Of a stretch of DNA of 51,461 bases, positions 27,462-36,482 are shown one piece after another (positions within the stretch are counted from its first letter, which is position 1; every line of letters starts with the position of its first letter). The translations under genes were made by a program, and so were the position numbers. The DNA is taken from contig NSJM01000011.1 of the NCBI GenBank assembly GCA_002634395.1, forward strand, positions 1 through 51,461. Direction: 5' to 3'. This stretch comes from Candidatus Methylomirabilis sp. Its GTDB lineage: Bacteria > Methylomirabilota > Methylomirabilia > Methylomirabilales > Methylomirabilaceae. The notes under the pieces are model-generated. The model saw only the letters and a list, made by a program, of their open reading frames with translations. It was not told the DNA's origin and searched no databases.

Positions 27462-27589
27462 TGATCGAGGCTAGCGTCCTGAAAATATTCGCTGTATAGT
27501 GACTGATGTCATTTCGGCCAAGCCCGCATAGCGGGCGCGAGCCGGAATCCAGGAAATAACAGGAGTTCTGGATCTGGGCGGGCTGTGCG

Positions 27590-27994
27590 CTATACCGTCC
27601 AGACAGAGAGCCCGATATGGCGCGTCATGAGGTCAAAGTGCTTATCGCAGTGAAGAAGGTGGCACCGGTAGCTCAAGGCGACAGCGGCAATAAGATGATC
27701 CGTCGATGGGACGGACAAACCCTCTCGTCGAATTGTATGAGCAATCCCGTAGGCTGATCTCCAGACTGACTCAGTAATCGGGAATCGTTGTAGTGCTTCC
27801 AAGTCCTCGCGCAACTCTCGGTACTCCGCCTCCGTCCGTGTGCCGGCGGCGAGCTCCAGAATGATCATTTCACACGTGGCTACCCGCCCCTCAGTCAACA
27901 AGCGACGGACTTCTTGTCGAACAGCGGGATCTCCAGAGGGCCGCAGGGCATGAATCCAGGCTGAGGTATCGATCAGAACCCATCCATCAGCCAT
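27590..27994 (-). CDS. vapC: VapC-like PIN-domain ribonuclease toxin
   Basis: This protein has 134 residues. LIDTSAWIHALRPSGD opens the PIN fold with the first catalytic Asp; a conserved Glu lies in TCEMIILELAAGT, and Asp residues occur in STDHLIAAVA and CDKHFD. These acidic residues hold Mg2+ for RNA cleavage. The gene overlaps the upstream antitoxin by 8 nt on the minus strand. All catalytic positions are present, so the module looks active. Confidence 0.9.
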   Translation of the reverse strand: MADGWVLIDTSAWIHALRPSGDPAVRQEVRRLLTEGRVATCEMIILELAAGTRTEAEYRELREDLEALQRFPITESVWRSAYGIAHTIRREGLSVPSTDHLIAAVALSYRCHLLHCDKHFDLMTRHIGLSVWTV

Positions 27995-28190
27995 CGGCGC
28001 GAAGCTTGGCGAGTTTCCTCGGAGTTAAGTCCAGAGGAAAGTGGCCAAGTTTTCCAAGGAGACGCTCGATCCGCTGCTGGCGGATAAGGGCCTCCAGAGA
28101 GCGGTGGATCACCTCCTTCTTCGTCTTGGCCTTGGTAAGCACCTGCGCCTGCTTGAGGAGCGTGTTGTCGATCTCTAGCGTTGTTCTCAT
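27987..28190 (-). CDS. vapB: VapB-type antitoxin (DUF2191-like)
   Basis: This protein has 67 residues from the ATG at 28190, with GGAGG 7 nt upstream; an in-frame ATG 7 codons earlier lacks this site. MRTTLEIDNTLLKQAQVLTKAKTKKEVIHRSLEALI is the ribbon-helix-helix DNA-binding part of VapB antitoxins. The C-terminal RLLGKLGHFPLDLTPRKLAKLR would cover the toxin. It is translationally coupled to vapC. Confidence 0.88.
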   Translation of the reverse strand: MRTTLEIDNTLLKQAQVLTKAKTKKEVIHRSLEALIRQQRIERLLGKLGHFPLDLTPRKLAKLRADG

Positions 28191-28212
28191 TGTGGAACCT
28201 CCTGTATGCATA

Positions 28213-28241
28213 AAACTAGACCGATCTTTATGCTATGTCAA
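28213..28241 (-). promoter_or_regulatory. Sigma70-type promoter of vapBC
   Basis: On the minus strand TTGACA (28241-28236) and TAGTTT (28218-28213) are 17 nt apart, about 23 nt before the vapB start codon. Confidence 0.6.
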
Positions 28242-28409
28242 GTTTCTTCGGTCTGGTTTGTCGGGACTTGAGCCTGCCGCCTGGCTGTCGGAGGAAGGGC
28301 CCTGAGGCAGTACGCCACGTGGGCTTTCTCCCAATACCAACCGTATAGCGCAAGAGGGGAGCGGAGATGCGCCCATTGTCCGTCATCTCCCTCGACGGCC
28401 CACGTAAGC

Positions 28410-28496
28410 CACACAATCAACGAGTTGGTGGGTGAACCATGGAACATCTCAGATCTGGCGTGGCGATTGCTCCAGGTAGATGGATCTGAAGTGGCA
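28410..28496 (+). repeat. ~90-bp dispersed repeat, copy 2
   Basis: This is the second copy of the sequence at 27369-27461, with a 6-nt shorter middle. It ends about 24 nt before the integrase remnant. The two copies bracket the vapBC module in direct orientation. Confidence 0.7.
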
Positions 28497-28519
28497 GCCC
28501 CCGCGGCAAGCCACGGGGA

Positions 28520-28750
28520 ATGAACCCCAGGTGGATTCAAGAGTTGCTGGGCCATCGGGATGTGAGCACGACGATGATCTACACGCACGTGTTGAACCGG
28601 GGCGGACGGGAGGTCAATAGCCCCGCTGGTCGACTCGGCTGCAAACTGAAGAGACCATTGGAGTCTGCCGGAATAGCTGACAATTTCTTGTTAAGTATGG
28701 AAAAAGCTTGTAGGATTTGTAGCAATCGCAAAACCAACCAGTGGAAATAA
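28520..28750 (+). pseudogene. C-terminal remnant of an integron-type tyrosine recombinase
   Basis: The first ~40 codons read [20 protein letters not shown] followed by [15 protein letters not shown]. This is the end of a tyrosine recombinase with the H-x-x-R and catalytic Tyr region; the LNRGGxxVxSP tail is typical of integron integrases (IntI). Nothing of the rest of the enzyme is seen upstream, and downstream the frame continues into unrelated sequence. It is a scar of a lost integrase. Confidence 0.75.
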
Positions 28751-29039
28751 GCTGGCCAATCTACCCAATAGTTCGACCCTGACGTTCGAAGCTCACAACG
28801 GGTGACAACCAGCGTCTTGTGAGGTACTCCCAAGCATCAAGACAAGAATCGGGGTTGGTGAAAGGAGGATTGAGCCGCAAAGCAACCGTCCGAGCATCTC
28901 CTCAGCGCACTCTTCTTCCGGGCCAACGACTGCATAGATCGATGAGCCTCTCCTCAGTGCCGAATCCTCAATATCCGCGCCAATTCTCCCGCCTTTCTCA
29001 TGACCTGTTCTACATAACGACATTAGTCTCAGGCAATTT

Positions 29040-29125
29040 GTCATTCCGGGCTTGACCCCGGATCGGGTCCGGGGAAGGTTCCGGAATCCAGTACATTTCT
29101 AGATTCCCGCTTTCGCGGGAATGAC
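29040..29125. repeat. Dispersed palindromic element with GTCATTCC ends
   Basis: It opens with GTCATTCCGGGC and closes with GCGGGAATGAC, so the ends are inverted repeats. Internal short stems are ATTCCCGC / GCGGGAAT. It is a miniature repeat without coding content. Confidence 0.6.
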
Positions 29126-29336
29126 GTCCGTTGTTACGACTTACGACGCTATGAATAATTCAATGTTCGCTATGACCCGTTATCGACCTATCTACTGGTA
29201 AGCAGCTCTGGAACTCTGCGACTCTATCAGCTTTCCCACCTTCCCAGAAACCGTGTAGGTCGCGGGAATACCGCATGTGCCGTGGGCGCGCCCATGGGCA
29301 TGAAGGCCAGAGGCCAGACCCCCGCGCGCTGCGGTC

Positions 29337-29426
29337 GTCATTGCGAGCGACCGAAGGGAGTGCGGCAATCTCATCGTAGTTGCCCCGAACGACTGTGAGA
29401 TTGCTTCGGCGTCGCCTCGCAATGAC
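29337..29426. repeat. Dispersed palindromic element with GTCATTGCGAG ends
   Basis: GTCATTGCGAG and CTCGCAATGAC form the ends, and GCAATCTCA / TGAGATTGC a second inner inverted pair. This nested layout is a miniature inverted-repeat element. No gene is inside. Confidence 0.7.
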
Positions 29427-29512
29427 ACGGGGGACTTTCTGAGCAATACCCCATGCGGCGACGCCGCACCACGGCGGATGAAAATGCTGGCTGAGGGAGA
29501 GTGGTGCCCGAG

Positions 29513-29544
29513 ATGTCGGGTTACGCTGCGCTAACCTGACCTAC
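29513..29544. repeat. Right half of the palindromic repeat found inside mod
   Basis: ATGTCGGGTTACGCTGCGCT then AACCTGACCTACGGCT matches 18093-18126 except for one base. Only the right half is present here. Confidence 0.8.
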
Positions 29545-29651
29545 GGCTGCTCCCGCGAGGGTCCACCTGCCATGCTGTGCCGCCGACAGAGGCGACGGTG
29601 TGAGTTCAACTGCAATATTCTGGTTGAAAGTCTGAGAAAGCGCCCGTCTGC

Positions 29652-29693
29652 GTGATAATCCACACGACTCTCGTCGTGTATGCGAAAGTTCGC
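29652..29693 (+). promoter_or_regulatory. Upstream regulatory module B, copy 1: putative enhancer sites for mxaF
   Basis: GTGATAATCCACAC (29652-29665) and the dyad GCGAAAGTTCGC (29682-29693) are conserved at the same spacing in front of xoxF (40864-40906). The shared block also includes CTGCGTGATAATCCACA and TTCGCCCATTCACTCC. The sites lie 120-165 bp upstream of the sigma54 promoter, a usual distance for activator binding. Confidence 0.7.
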
Positions 29694-29815
29694 CCATTCA
29701 CTCCTCGTAAGGTCACACGCACGGTTCCATCAGCATCGTGCCGATCGTTCGTTTTCTCAGCTGAGACAAGGGTTTACGAGCGCTTCTGCGACTACGACGA
29801 TAGCCGTCAAAGGCG

Positions 29816-29831
29816 TGGCATCCCGCTTGCT
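29816..29831 (+). promoter_or_regulatory. Sigma54 promoter of the mxaF operon
   Basis: TGGCATCCCGCTTGCT has GG (29817-29818) and GC (29829-29830) 12 nt apart, a near-perfect consensus. The identical 16 bases occur in front of xoxF. The predicted leader to the mxaF start is about 160 nt. Confidence 0.82.
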
Positions 29832-30000
29832 AATCATACCTCGTCGGCGTTGAGTTCAGCGCTGTTCCACGTGTAGCGGAGGAGGTTTAATGGAACAGTT
29901 TGCAGCATCGGCGCTGCGCGATCGGTGCAGGCAGATCGTATTGGGGAGTGTAAGCAGGGAAGCACGTCAAGGTGACCACAACAGGAAAGGGGGAGGAGTA

Positions 30001-31806
30001 ATGCGATTGCACATGAGGGGCGCGAGAGGCATGCTGCTTGTCGGTGGTATGCTTCTCCACTTAACTATGACATCGTCCGTGGCCTCTGCCAACGAAGAGC
30101 TCATCCGACTTGCCAAGGATGAACGCAACTGGGTGATGCAGACGAAGGACTACACCGTCCAACGATTCAGTAAGCTGGACCAGATCGATACGAGCAACGT
30201 CAAAAACTTGCAGCCGGCCTGGTCTTTCTCCACCGGCGTCCTCCACGGCCACGAGGGGGGTCCGCTCGTCGTCAACGGGATCATGTATGTCCATAGCGCA
30301 TACCCTAACAACGTCTACGCGATCGATCTGGAGCATCCGGAAAAGATCATGTGGGAGTATCGGCCGAAGCAGAACCCGGCGGCTAGGGCGGTCGCGTGCT
30401 GCGATCTGGTCAACCGGGGACTGGCGTACGGTGACGGCAAGCTCATCCTGAGCACCCTGGATGGCCAGCTCATCGCTATGGACGCCAAGACCGGCAAAGT
30501 GATCTGGAATGTCGAGACGGCAGATGTCTCCGTCGGCCAGACGCAAACGCAGGCCCCCTTTGTCGTCAAGGATAAGGTGATTATCGGCTCCGCCGGCGCC
30601 GAACTCGGCGTGCGCGGCTACGTTACCGCCTTCAACCTCAAGGACGGCAAGAAGGTATGGCGGGCCTTCGCCACCGGTCCGGACAAGGACATCCTCCTCG
30701 ACAAGGATTTCAACAAGCAGAATCCCCATTACGGCCGATTCGGTCTTGGTCTCAAGACCTGGGAGGGAGATGCCTGGAAGATCGGCGGCGGGACTAACTG
30801 GGGGTGGTATGCCTATGATCCGAAACTCGATCTGATCTATTACGGCTCCGGCAATCCGGCCCCGTGGAATGAAACGATGCGCCCTGGCGACAATAAGTGG
30901 ACGATGACCATGTGGGGTCGCAATCCGGACACCGGCCTGGCCAAGTATGGCTATCAGAAGACCCCACACGATGAGTGGGACTACGCCGGTATCAACTACA
31001 TGATGCTGACGGATCAGGTCATTAATGGCAAGATGACCCCCCTTGTCACTCACCCGGATCGCAACGGGATCATCTATACCCTAAACCGGGAGACTGGAAG
31101 CCTGGTGGCCGCTGACAAGATCGATCCCAGCGTGAACTGGACGAGAAAGGTCGATCTGAAGACGGGCATAGCGATCCGGGACCCTGAATTCAGCACCCGG
31201 ATGGATCATAAGGCGCGCGGCATCTGCCCCTCTGCTATGGGATATCACAACCAGGGTCTCGACTCCTACGATCCGCGCTCAGAGATCTTCTTCATGGGCG
31301 TCAATCACATCTGCATGGACTGGGAGCCGTTCATGCTTCCATATCGGGCAGGGCAGTTCTTCGTCGGCGCGACGCTGAGCATGTACCCCGGGCCTAAGGG
31401 GTATCTGGGGGAGGTCAAGGCCTATGATGTCAAGACCAACTCCATGAAGTGGGAGAAGGCTGAGAAGTTCTCCGTCTGGGGCGGCACCATGGCCACCGCC
31501 GGCAATCTCGTCTTCTACGGCACGCTTGACGGGTGGTTTAAGGCGCTCGATTCCGGTAGCGGTGAGGAGCTGTGGAAATTCAAGTTGCCCTCCGGTGTTA
31601 TCGGCCATCCGATCACGTATGAGCACAACGGTAAGCAGTATGTCGCCATCTTGTATGGGGTTGGCGGCTGGCCTGGCGTCGGGCTTGTCTTTGACCTGAA
31701 TGACCCCACCGCCGGCCTCGGCTCAGTCGGCGCCTTCAAGGAGTTGGCAAAATACACCAAGATGGGCGGTGGACTCATGGTCTTTGCGCTTCCAGAGGGT
31801 CGTTGA
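30001..31806 (+). CDS. mxaF: Methanol dehydrogenase large subunit, MxaF type (PQQ, predicted Ca2+)
   Basis: This 601-residue periplasmic quinoprotein oxidises methanol to formaldehyde and passes electrons to cytochrome cL. A signal peptide ([20 protein letters not shown]) precedes an eight-bladed propeller with W-motif blades (GKVIWNV, GKKVWRA, GEELWKF). The adjacent Cys133-Cys134 pair in [11 protein letters not shown] forms the redox disulfide over PQQ. The catalytic Asp327 is in DEWDYAG; Ala329 takes the place where lanthanide XoxF enzymes have Asp, hence MxaF. The start at 30001 has GGGGGAGGAG upstream. An in-frame ATG at 29890 also has GGAGGAGG and would add 37 residues. It heads the mxaFJGIRSACKLD operon. 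Confidence 0.95.
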   Translation: MRLHMRGARGMLLVGGMLLHLTMTSSVASANEELIRLAKDERNWVMQTKDYTVQRFSKLDQIDTSNVKNLQPAWSFSTGVLHGHEGGPLVVNGIMYVHSAYPNNVYAIDLEHPEKIMWEYRPKQNPAARAVACCDLVNRGLAYGDGKLILSTLDGQLIAMDAKTGKVIWNVETADVSVGQTQTQAPFVVKDKVIIGSAGAELGVRGYVTAFNLKDGKKVWRAFATGPDKDILLDKDFNKQNPHYGRFGLGLKTWEGDAWKIGGGTNWGWYAYDPKLDLIYYGSGNPAPWNETMRPGDNKWTMTMWGRNPDTGLAKYGYQKTPHDEWDYAGINYMMLTDQVINGKMTPLVTHPDRNGIIYTLNRETGSLVAADKIDPSVNWTRKVDLKTGIAIRDPEFSTRMDHKARGICPSAMGYHNQGLDSYDPRSEIFFMGVNHICMDWEPFMLPYRAGQFFVGATLSMYPGPKGYLGEVKAYDVKTNSMKWEKAEKFSVWGGTMATAGNLVFYGTLDGWFKALDSGSGEELWKFKLPSGVIGHPITYEHNGKQYVAILYGVGGWPGVGLVFDLNDPTAGLGSVGAFKELAKYTKMGGGLMVFALPEGR

Positions 31807-32699
31807 TGAGGCGAGGATTAGCGCTCCTATTCGCGACCATTACGGTCGGCCCTGCGGGTTGGCTCGCCTCATCGCCGCCCGCAGGGGCCGATCAAACGAC
31901 CGCGATCTCGGCGCCGCTCAAGGTCTGCTCCGCGGCTGATGAGCTGCCCTACTCCAACGAGAAGCTCGAGGGGTTTGAGAACCGGATCGCAGTCGTCATC
32001 GGGGAGGAGTTGCGACGTCCTATCGAGCATGTCTGGTGGAAGGATCCGCGGTTTTACATCCGTGATCTGCTCGAAGCTGGCGCCTGTGACATCACTATAG
32101 GGATCGATGCGGGAAATCCACGAGTATTGAGCAGTCAGCCGTACTACCGCTCCGGCTATGTTTTCATCTACCGCAAGGACAAAGGGATATCGATCTCCGA
32201 CTGGAACAGCCCAATCCTGAAGACCGCCACCATTGCGGTTGTTCCCGGAACCCCAGCAGAAACGATGTTGAAGCAGATCGATCGATATTACGAGCTTTTT
32301 AACTACCTGATGTCCCTTGTCGACTACAAATCACGGCGTAACCAGTATGTGAAGTACGATCCTGCCCGGCTCGTACAGGAGGTCATCTCGGGACGAGCCG
32401 ATGTGGCGGTCCTCTGGGGCCCTTCGGCCGCCAGGTATGTCAGGCAGTCCTCTATCCCGCTCGAGATGGTAATGATTCCTGATCGTGCGACCAGAACCGA
32501 TGGTGAGCCGGTTCCTCATCATTATGATACATCGCTCGGCGTCAGAAAGGAGGATCAGGGGTTGCTCAACCAACTGAATGACGCCCTTGTTCGGCGCCGT
32601 GGCGAGATTGAGACGATCCTCAAGGCAGAAGGGATTCCGGCGTTGCCGCTGACGTCGAATCGCCTTACCGCCGCCGAGGGAGGAGTAGCGCAACGATGA
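31806..32699 (+). CDS. mxaJ: MxaJ, periplasmic solute-binding-like methanol oxidation protein
   Basis: This 297-residue protein overlaps the mxaF stop codon by one base. The signal peptide ends near SSPPAGA. The mature protein starts LKVCSAADELPYSNEKLEGFENRIAVVIGEEL, the opening of the MxaJ/XoxJ branch of amino-acid-binding-protein-like folds; DITIGIDAGNPRVLSS and VAVLWGPSAARYV follow. MxaJ is needed for methanol dehydrogenase activity or maturation and may interact with the large subunit. It has an ATGA overlap with mxaG. Confidence 0.92.
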   Translation: MRRGLALLFATITVGPAGWLASSPPAGADQTTAISAPLKVCSAADELPYSNEKLEGFENRIAVVIGEELRRPIEHVWWKDPRFYIRDLLEAGACDITIGIDAGNPRVLSSQPYYRSGYVFIYRKDKGISISDWNSPILKTATIAVVPGTPAETMLKQIDRYYELFNYLMSLVDYKSRRNQYVKYDPARLVQEVISGRADVAVLWGPSAARYVRQSSIPLEMVMIPDRATRTDGEPVPHHYDTSLGVRKEDQGLLNQLNDALVRRRGEIETILKAEGIPALPLTSNRLTAAEGGVAQR

Positions 32700-33199
32700 G
32701 CCGCCTGATTTCGTCAGCTGTCTCGCGCATTCTCGTCGCGCTGATTCTGTTCAGCCTGACGGGGTGTTCAGGGACGACGGCCGTGGCTGTGGCAGAGCCG
32801 CCGATCATGCGAAACAATATTACCGGCGAGCCGCTCGAGTTCTCGGGACTCAATGAGACTGAGACACCGGCGGTCAAACAATTCAAAGCCACCGGCAAGA
32901 ATCCGTATAACACTGATCGTGAGGCCATCGCTAAGGGGGGCGCGGTATACCTGACCGCCTGCTCGGCCTGCCACGGTCACCATGCGGAGGGCAAAATTGC
33001 ACCCGCTCTTATTGACGATTATTGGACCTACCCGATGAATACGACCGATATCGGGCTCTTTTCGAGTACCTACGCCGGGCTTCAAGGAATGATGGGTCCG
33101 TCCAAGGGGCGCCTGACACAGGATGAGATCCTTCAACTCATGGCCTGGATCAGGAGTAACTATAAAGGAGACCCAGCAAAGGCGGAATGGAACCATTGA
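32696..33199 (+). CDS. mxaG: Cytochrome cL, electron acceptor of methanol dehydrogenase
   Basis: This 167-residue protein has one haem site, CSACH, in VYLTACSACHGHHAEGKIAPAL; the distal Met candidates lie in LQGMMGPSKGRL. The N-terminus LILFSLTGCSG resembles a lipoprotein signal (lipobox LTGC), suggesting membrane anchoring instead of a freely soluble cytochrome. The position between mxaJ and mxaI matches the standard mxaFJGI order. Confidence 0.92.
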   Translation: MSRLISSAVSRILVALILFSLTGCSGTTAVAVAEPPIMRNNITGEPLEFSGLNETETPAVKQFKATGKNPYNTDREAIAKGGAVYLTACSACHGHHAEGKIAPALIDDYWTYPMNTTDIGLFSSTYAGLQGMMGPSKGRLTQDEILQLMAWIRSNYKGDPAKAEWNH

Positions 33200-33234
33200 G
33201 GCCACACAACAACCCTTATCATAGGAGAACTTTC

Positions 33235-33519
33235 ATGGCAGCACAACGAATCGGTTTGCGTCTTTCGATCGGGCTCAGCCTTTTGGCCGCTGCATCATCG
33301 GCTGTTGCCTACGATGGGACAAAATGCAAAGAGCCCGGAGCATGCTGGGAGCCCAAGCCGGGCTATCCGGCGAGGGTTGCCGGAAGCAAGTATGATCCCA
33401 AGCATGATCCCAAGGAGGTGGCGAAACAGGAACTGGCCCACAAGGCGATGGATGAAAGGAACGAGAAACGCTGGAAGCATTTTCAAGAGACGGGTGTCTG
33501 GAAGTACGATGTGAAGTAG
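33235..33519 (+). CDS. mxaI: Methanol dehydrogenase small subunit MxaI
   Basis: This 94-residue protein has a signal peptide ending SAVA. The mature part starts YDGTKCKEPGACWEPKPGYP and has GSKYDPKHDP, near-diagnostic for MxaI, and is very Lys-rich with no globular core. It forms the small beta subunit that wraps the large subunit. AGGAGA precedes the ATG at 33235. In 'Ca. Methylomirabilis oxyfera' a published purification found MxaI bound to a XoxF subunit, so the partner here could be MxaF, XoxF or both. Confidence 0.95.
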   Translation: MAAQRIGLRLSIGLSLLAAASSAVAYDGTKCKEPGACWEPKPGYPARVAGSKYDPKHDPKEVAKQELAHKAMDERNEKRWKHFQETGVWKYDVK

Positions 33520-33542
33520 CTCGACTGCAAAGAGGTTGATTT

Positions 33543-33579
33543 GAGGGATGGGGTACGGCCGTGTTCCCCATCCCTCTTT
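33543..33579 (+). terminator. Hairpin between mxaI and mxaR (terminator or attenuator)
   Basis: GAGGGATGGGG / CCCCATCCCTC is a perfect 11-bp stem around a 12-nt loop, followed by TTTC and further Ts. It separates the four structural genes from the accessory genes, so partial termination here would give more enzyme than maturation factors. Confidence 0.65.
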
Positions 33580-33599
33580 CACTTTGACGTGGATATGCG

Positions 33600-34619
33600 A
33601 TGTCAGACGAAACGCTACTGGCTGACTGGGCGGGATATGCCAGGAATCTCGAGGCGGCACTGCACCGATGCATTCTGGGATTGGATCGTCCGATCAGGCT
33701 GATCCTGGCAGCGGTCTTTGCGCGGGGCCATGTTATGCTGGAGGGTGATGTCGGCGTGGGGAAGACGACGCTGCTCCGCGCCGTGGCGAGGGGTCTTGGC
33801 GGTGCCTTCGAGCGGATCGAAGGCACCATCGACCTGATGCCCACCGATCTCATCTACTACAGCCATGTCGACTGGGATGGCCGACCCCGCATCGATCCAG
33901 GATGTCTCCTGAAGCACGGTGAAGAGCTCTCGATCTTCTTTTTCAACGAGGTCAACCGAGCGCGACCACAGGTTCACTCTCTGCTGCTTCGGATCATGGC
34001 CGAGCGTTCGGTGACCGCTTTCAATCGAGAGTATCGGTTCCCTCACCTGCTGGTCTTTGCCGACCGGAATCGGCTGGAAAAGGAGGAGACGTTCGAGATC
34101 CCTTCGGCCGCGCGGGATCGTTTCTTGATGGAGCTGTCGATCGAGATCCCGGAGGATCCATCTATCCTGCGATCACTCATGATCGAGCCGAGATTCCACG
34201 ATATCGAGACTCTCATTGAAGCAATCCCGCCGGCCATCGTCCCGTTCCGACAGCTTTACGAAGTCTCTGCCGTGATCCAGCGGACCATTCATGTCAGTCC
34301 CGACCTCGAGCGCTATGCGCTTGAGCTGTGGTGTGCGACACGCGATCCGGGCGCATACGGGATCAGGCTTGAGGGGGTCGAGATGGACCGGCTGCTGCTC
34401 GCGGGCGCAAGCCCGCGCGGGATGAGCATGATGCTGCGCGCAGCCCGCGTGATGGCCTGGCTTTTCGACCGTTCGATGGTGGTGCCGGAGGATATACAGG
34501 AAGTCTTCATCGAAACCGTGGCCCACCGCCTCTGTTTTCAGCCGATCTATGAGATCCGGCGATCACAACTTGCACGCGAACTGCTCTCGAAGATCATCCG
34601 GACGATTGCAGCTCCATGA
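33600..34619 (+). CDS. mxaR: MoxR-type AAA+ ATPase MxaR
   Basis: This 339-residue MoxR-family ATPase has Walker A GDVGVGKTTLLRA, Walker B FFNEVNRARPQVHS, arginine-rich sensor elements and ASPRGMSMMLRAARV, typical of the family. It is thought to act with the DUF58 and VWA proteins encoded next to it as a chaperone that inserts metal into methanol dehydrogenase. It overlaps mxaS by an ATGA. Confidence 0.93.
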   Translation: MSDETLLADWAGYARNLEAALHRCILGLDRPIRLILAAVFARGHVMLEGDVGVGKTTLLRAVARGLGGAFERIEGTIDLMPTDLIYYSHVDWDGRPRIDPGCLLKHGEELSIFFFNEVNRARPQVHSLLLRIMAERSVTAFNREYRFPHLLVFADRNRLEKEETFEIPSAARDRFLMELSIEIPEDPSILRSLMIEPRFHDIETLIEAIPPAIVPFRQLYEVSAVIQRTIHVSPDLERYALELWCATRDPGAYGIRLEGVEMDRLLLAGASPRGMSMMLRAARVMAWLFDRSMVVPEDIQEVFIETVAHRLCFQPIYEIRRSQLARELLSKIIRTIAAP

Positions 34620-35503
34620 AACCGATGACGTCCGGCCCAGCCTCGACGCCGCCGATCGAGATCGGAGAGTTTCACTATCGGCTTCGGTGGCGTACTCGAG
34701 GCGCCCGCCCGGGCTGTCATCCAAGCCGGCAACCCGGCGGAGGTGTTGAGTTTCGCGGCCACGCGTCCATCCTGCACCACCCCGACCCGAGACGTCTCGA
34801 TGTCCGTGCAACGCTGCGGGACCCTCATCATGAACTGCTGGTTCGGATCTTCCAGCAAAGGAGCGCCATCCCGGTCTACGTCGTTGCCGATCTCACCACC
34901 TCCATGCGGTTTCGCGGCGGTTTAGACAAGTGGCTCAACCTTATCGGTTTCTGCGCCTCGGTGGCCCATTCCTGCCGTCGAACCGGCGATCTGTTCGGTT
35001 TTATCGGATGGGACACGAGGGTCAGACGCGACCTGCTTCTCCCTGCCGGTTATGCGGGCACGGCGTCGGAGACCCTGATTCGGCGCCTGCTGGAATACCG
35101 TGGTGGCGGCGCCGGAATCCAGGGACTGTGCGAGGCGGGAGAGTTTCTCCCTCGCGCCCGTTCGCTTGTCTTCCTGGTCTCCGATTTCCATGTGTCCCTG
35201 CATGAGCTCGACAGGACCCTCTCACCGCTGGCCCGCCACGACATGGTTCCGGTCGTGCTGTGGGATCGCAGCGAGCTCGAGAACCTGCCACCGCGCGGTC
35301 TGGTCAGGGTTCGCGATCTCGAGAACGGGCGCGAGCGTCTGCTCTGGATGCGACCGGTGTTGCGCGACGCCTGTCGGGAGGCGCTGGAGCACCGGCGGGA
35401 GGCCCTGAGGCGCACCTTCCTCCGCTACGGCAGACCTCCGTTCTTTGTGTACGATCGTTTCGATCCGGATGACCTGACGCGTTATTTTCTCGAAACCTCA
35501 TAG
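34616..35503 (+). CDS. mxaS: DUF58 protein MxaS
   Basis: This 295-residue protein has the DUF58/VWA-like core: VYVVADLTTSMRFRG is the degenerate MIDAS-type strand, then LIGFCASVAHSCRRTGDLFGFIGWD, and SLVFLVSDFHVSLHEL. No membrane helix is evident, so it is probably cytoplasmic with MxaR. It belongs to the mxaRSACKLD accessory set required for active calcium methanol dehydrogenase. Confidence 0.92.
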   Translation: MKPMTSGPASTPPIEIGEFHYRLRWRTRGARPGCHPSRQPGGGVEFRGHASILHHPDPRRLDVRATLRDPHHELLVRIFQQRSAIPVYVVADLTTSMRFRGGLDKWLNLIGFCASVAHSCRRTGDLFGFIGWDTRVRRDLLLPAGYAGTASETLIRRLLEYRGGGAGIQGLCEAGEFLPRARSLVFLVSDFHVSLHELDRTLSPLARHDMVPVVLWDRSELENLPPRGLVRVRDLENGRERLLWMRPVLRDACREALEHRREALRRTFLRYGRPPFFVYDRFDPDDLTRYFLETS

Positions 35504-35528
35504 CCGTTCGGATGTATGGATAAGACGC

Positions 35529-36482
35529 ATGATCAAGGTGCCTTTCGTTATCCTCCTGTTCTCGCCGATGCTCATGCTCGCGCTGCCGTTCACCTCCGTC
35601 GCACACTCAGACCCCTCTCCGCAGAACGGTCCGATCGTCCGTTTGGAGTTTGATACCTTTCACCCTTTCGGAATCATGATCGGCGACATCGTCACCCATA
35701 CCGCCCGCATCGAGGTAAGGCAACCTTTTCAACTGCAACGGAGTTCGCTCCCGATCAAAGGGCCCCTGGCCCGTTGGCTCGATCTGAGGGACCTGACCGT
35801 TCACGAACAACGAACGGGGGCCGACATCCTCTATTCCCTGTCGGTGTCGTACCAGGTCTTTCGAGGCGTCATGGAGGTCAGGCCGCTTGCCATACCACCC
35901 ATCCCGCTCAGGTTTCAGGCCGGCAACGAGACGATCACCTTTTCGATCCCCGAGTGGCGCTTTACCGCCTCGCCGATTCTTCCGATCCTCCTCGGGAGGA
36001 CGGATCGAGGGATCCGTCCTCTTCCCGAGCGTAAGCCTGAAGAGCTTGACCTGACCGCTTACTCGATTCGTCTGAGCGCCCTCGCGGTCGGTTCCGGCCT
36101 CTCGCTGCTCACGCTCGCCTACAGTCTTGGGATGGCCTCGTTTCTGCCGCGCGGGCGGGGTCCTTTTGCCCGCTGTCTCAAACACCTCAAACGGCTGCAC
36201 CGTACCGACGCCGATCCCGAGCAGTACCGGGAGGCGTTCCGCTGCCTGCATCGCGCCCTCAACGAGGCGAATGGGCGTGTCCTCTTCATTGAAGGGCTCC
36301 GGGAATTCACAGAACGGCATCCTGCCTTCAAGGGTCTGCGCGATGAGATCGAGATCTTCTTCGCCCACTCCCGCCAACTCTTTTTCGACGTCCACCCGCA
36401 GGCCGCGGCGGGCCGCTATCCTCTTTCCCGCCTGATCACGCTGTGCCGTCTGTGCCGGGACGCCGAACGGGGGATCTGGTGA
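35529..36482 (+). CDS. mxaA: MxaA, membrane protein of methanol dehydrogenase maturation
   Basis: This 317-residue protein has a signal peptide (VILLFSPMLMLALPF), a periplasmic domain of about 150 residues, one membrane helix near 183-203 (LSALAVGSGLSLLTLAYSLGM) and a cytoplasmic tail rich in charged residues (YREAFRCLHRALNEANGR). Position and topology fit MxaA, linked to calcium insertion. Its stop overlaps the GTG of mxaC (GTGA). Confidence 0.88.
   Translation: MIKVPFVILLFSPMLMLALPFTSVAHSDPSPQNGPIVRLEFDTFHPFGIMIGDIVTHTARIEVRQPFQLQRSSLPIKGPLARWLDLRDLTVHEQRTGADILYSLSVSYQVFRGVMEVRPLAIPPIPLRFQAGNETITFSIPEWRFTASPILPILLGRTDRGIRPLPERKPEELDLTAYSIRLSALAVGSGLSLLTLAYSLGMASFLPRGRGPFARCLKHLKRLHRTDADPEQYREAFRCLHRALNEANGRVLFIEGLREFTERHPAFKGLRDEIEIFFAHSRQLFFDVHPQAAAGRYPLSRLITLCRLCRDAERGIW

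Larger units (their letters stand above)
28751..29640. other. Gene-free scar region with dispersed repeats
   Basis: No reading frame here has a ribosome site, conserved motifs or plausible composition. It holds three recognisable repeats (29040-29125, 29337-29426, 29513-29544). At about 29428-29486 there is also a stretch (ggactttctgagca...ccaccacggcggatgaaaa) that resembles 44903-44962. Confidence 0.6.

Noticed and set aside
28228-28588. Minus-strand frames upstream of vapB
   Set aside because: They have no ribosome sites or motifs; the region includes the direct repeat and the integrase fragment on the other strand.
29040-29544. CRISPR array
   Set aside because: Several repeats lie close together, but they are different palindromic elements, not one repeat with regular spacers.
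30061-31053. 330-codon minus-strand frame inside mxaF
   Set aside because: It lies fully antisense to a gene with clear motifs; long antisense frames are common in GC-rich DNA.
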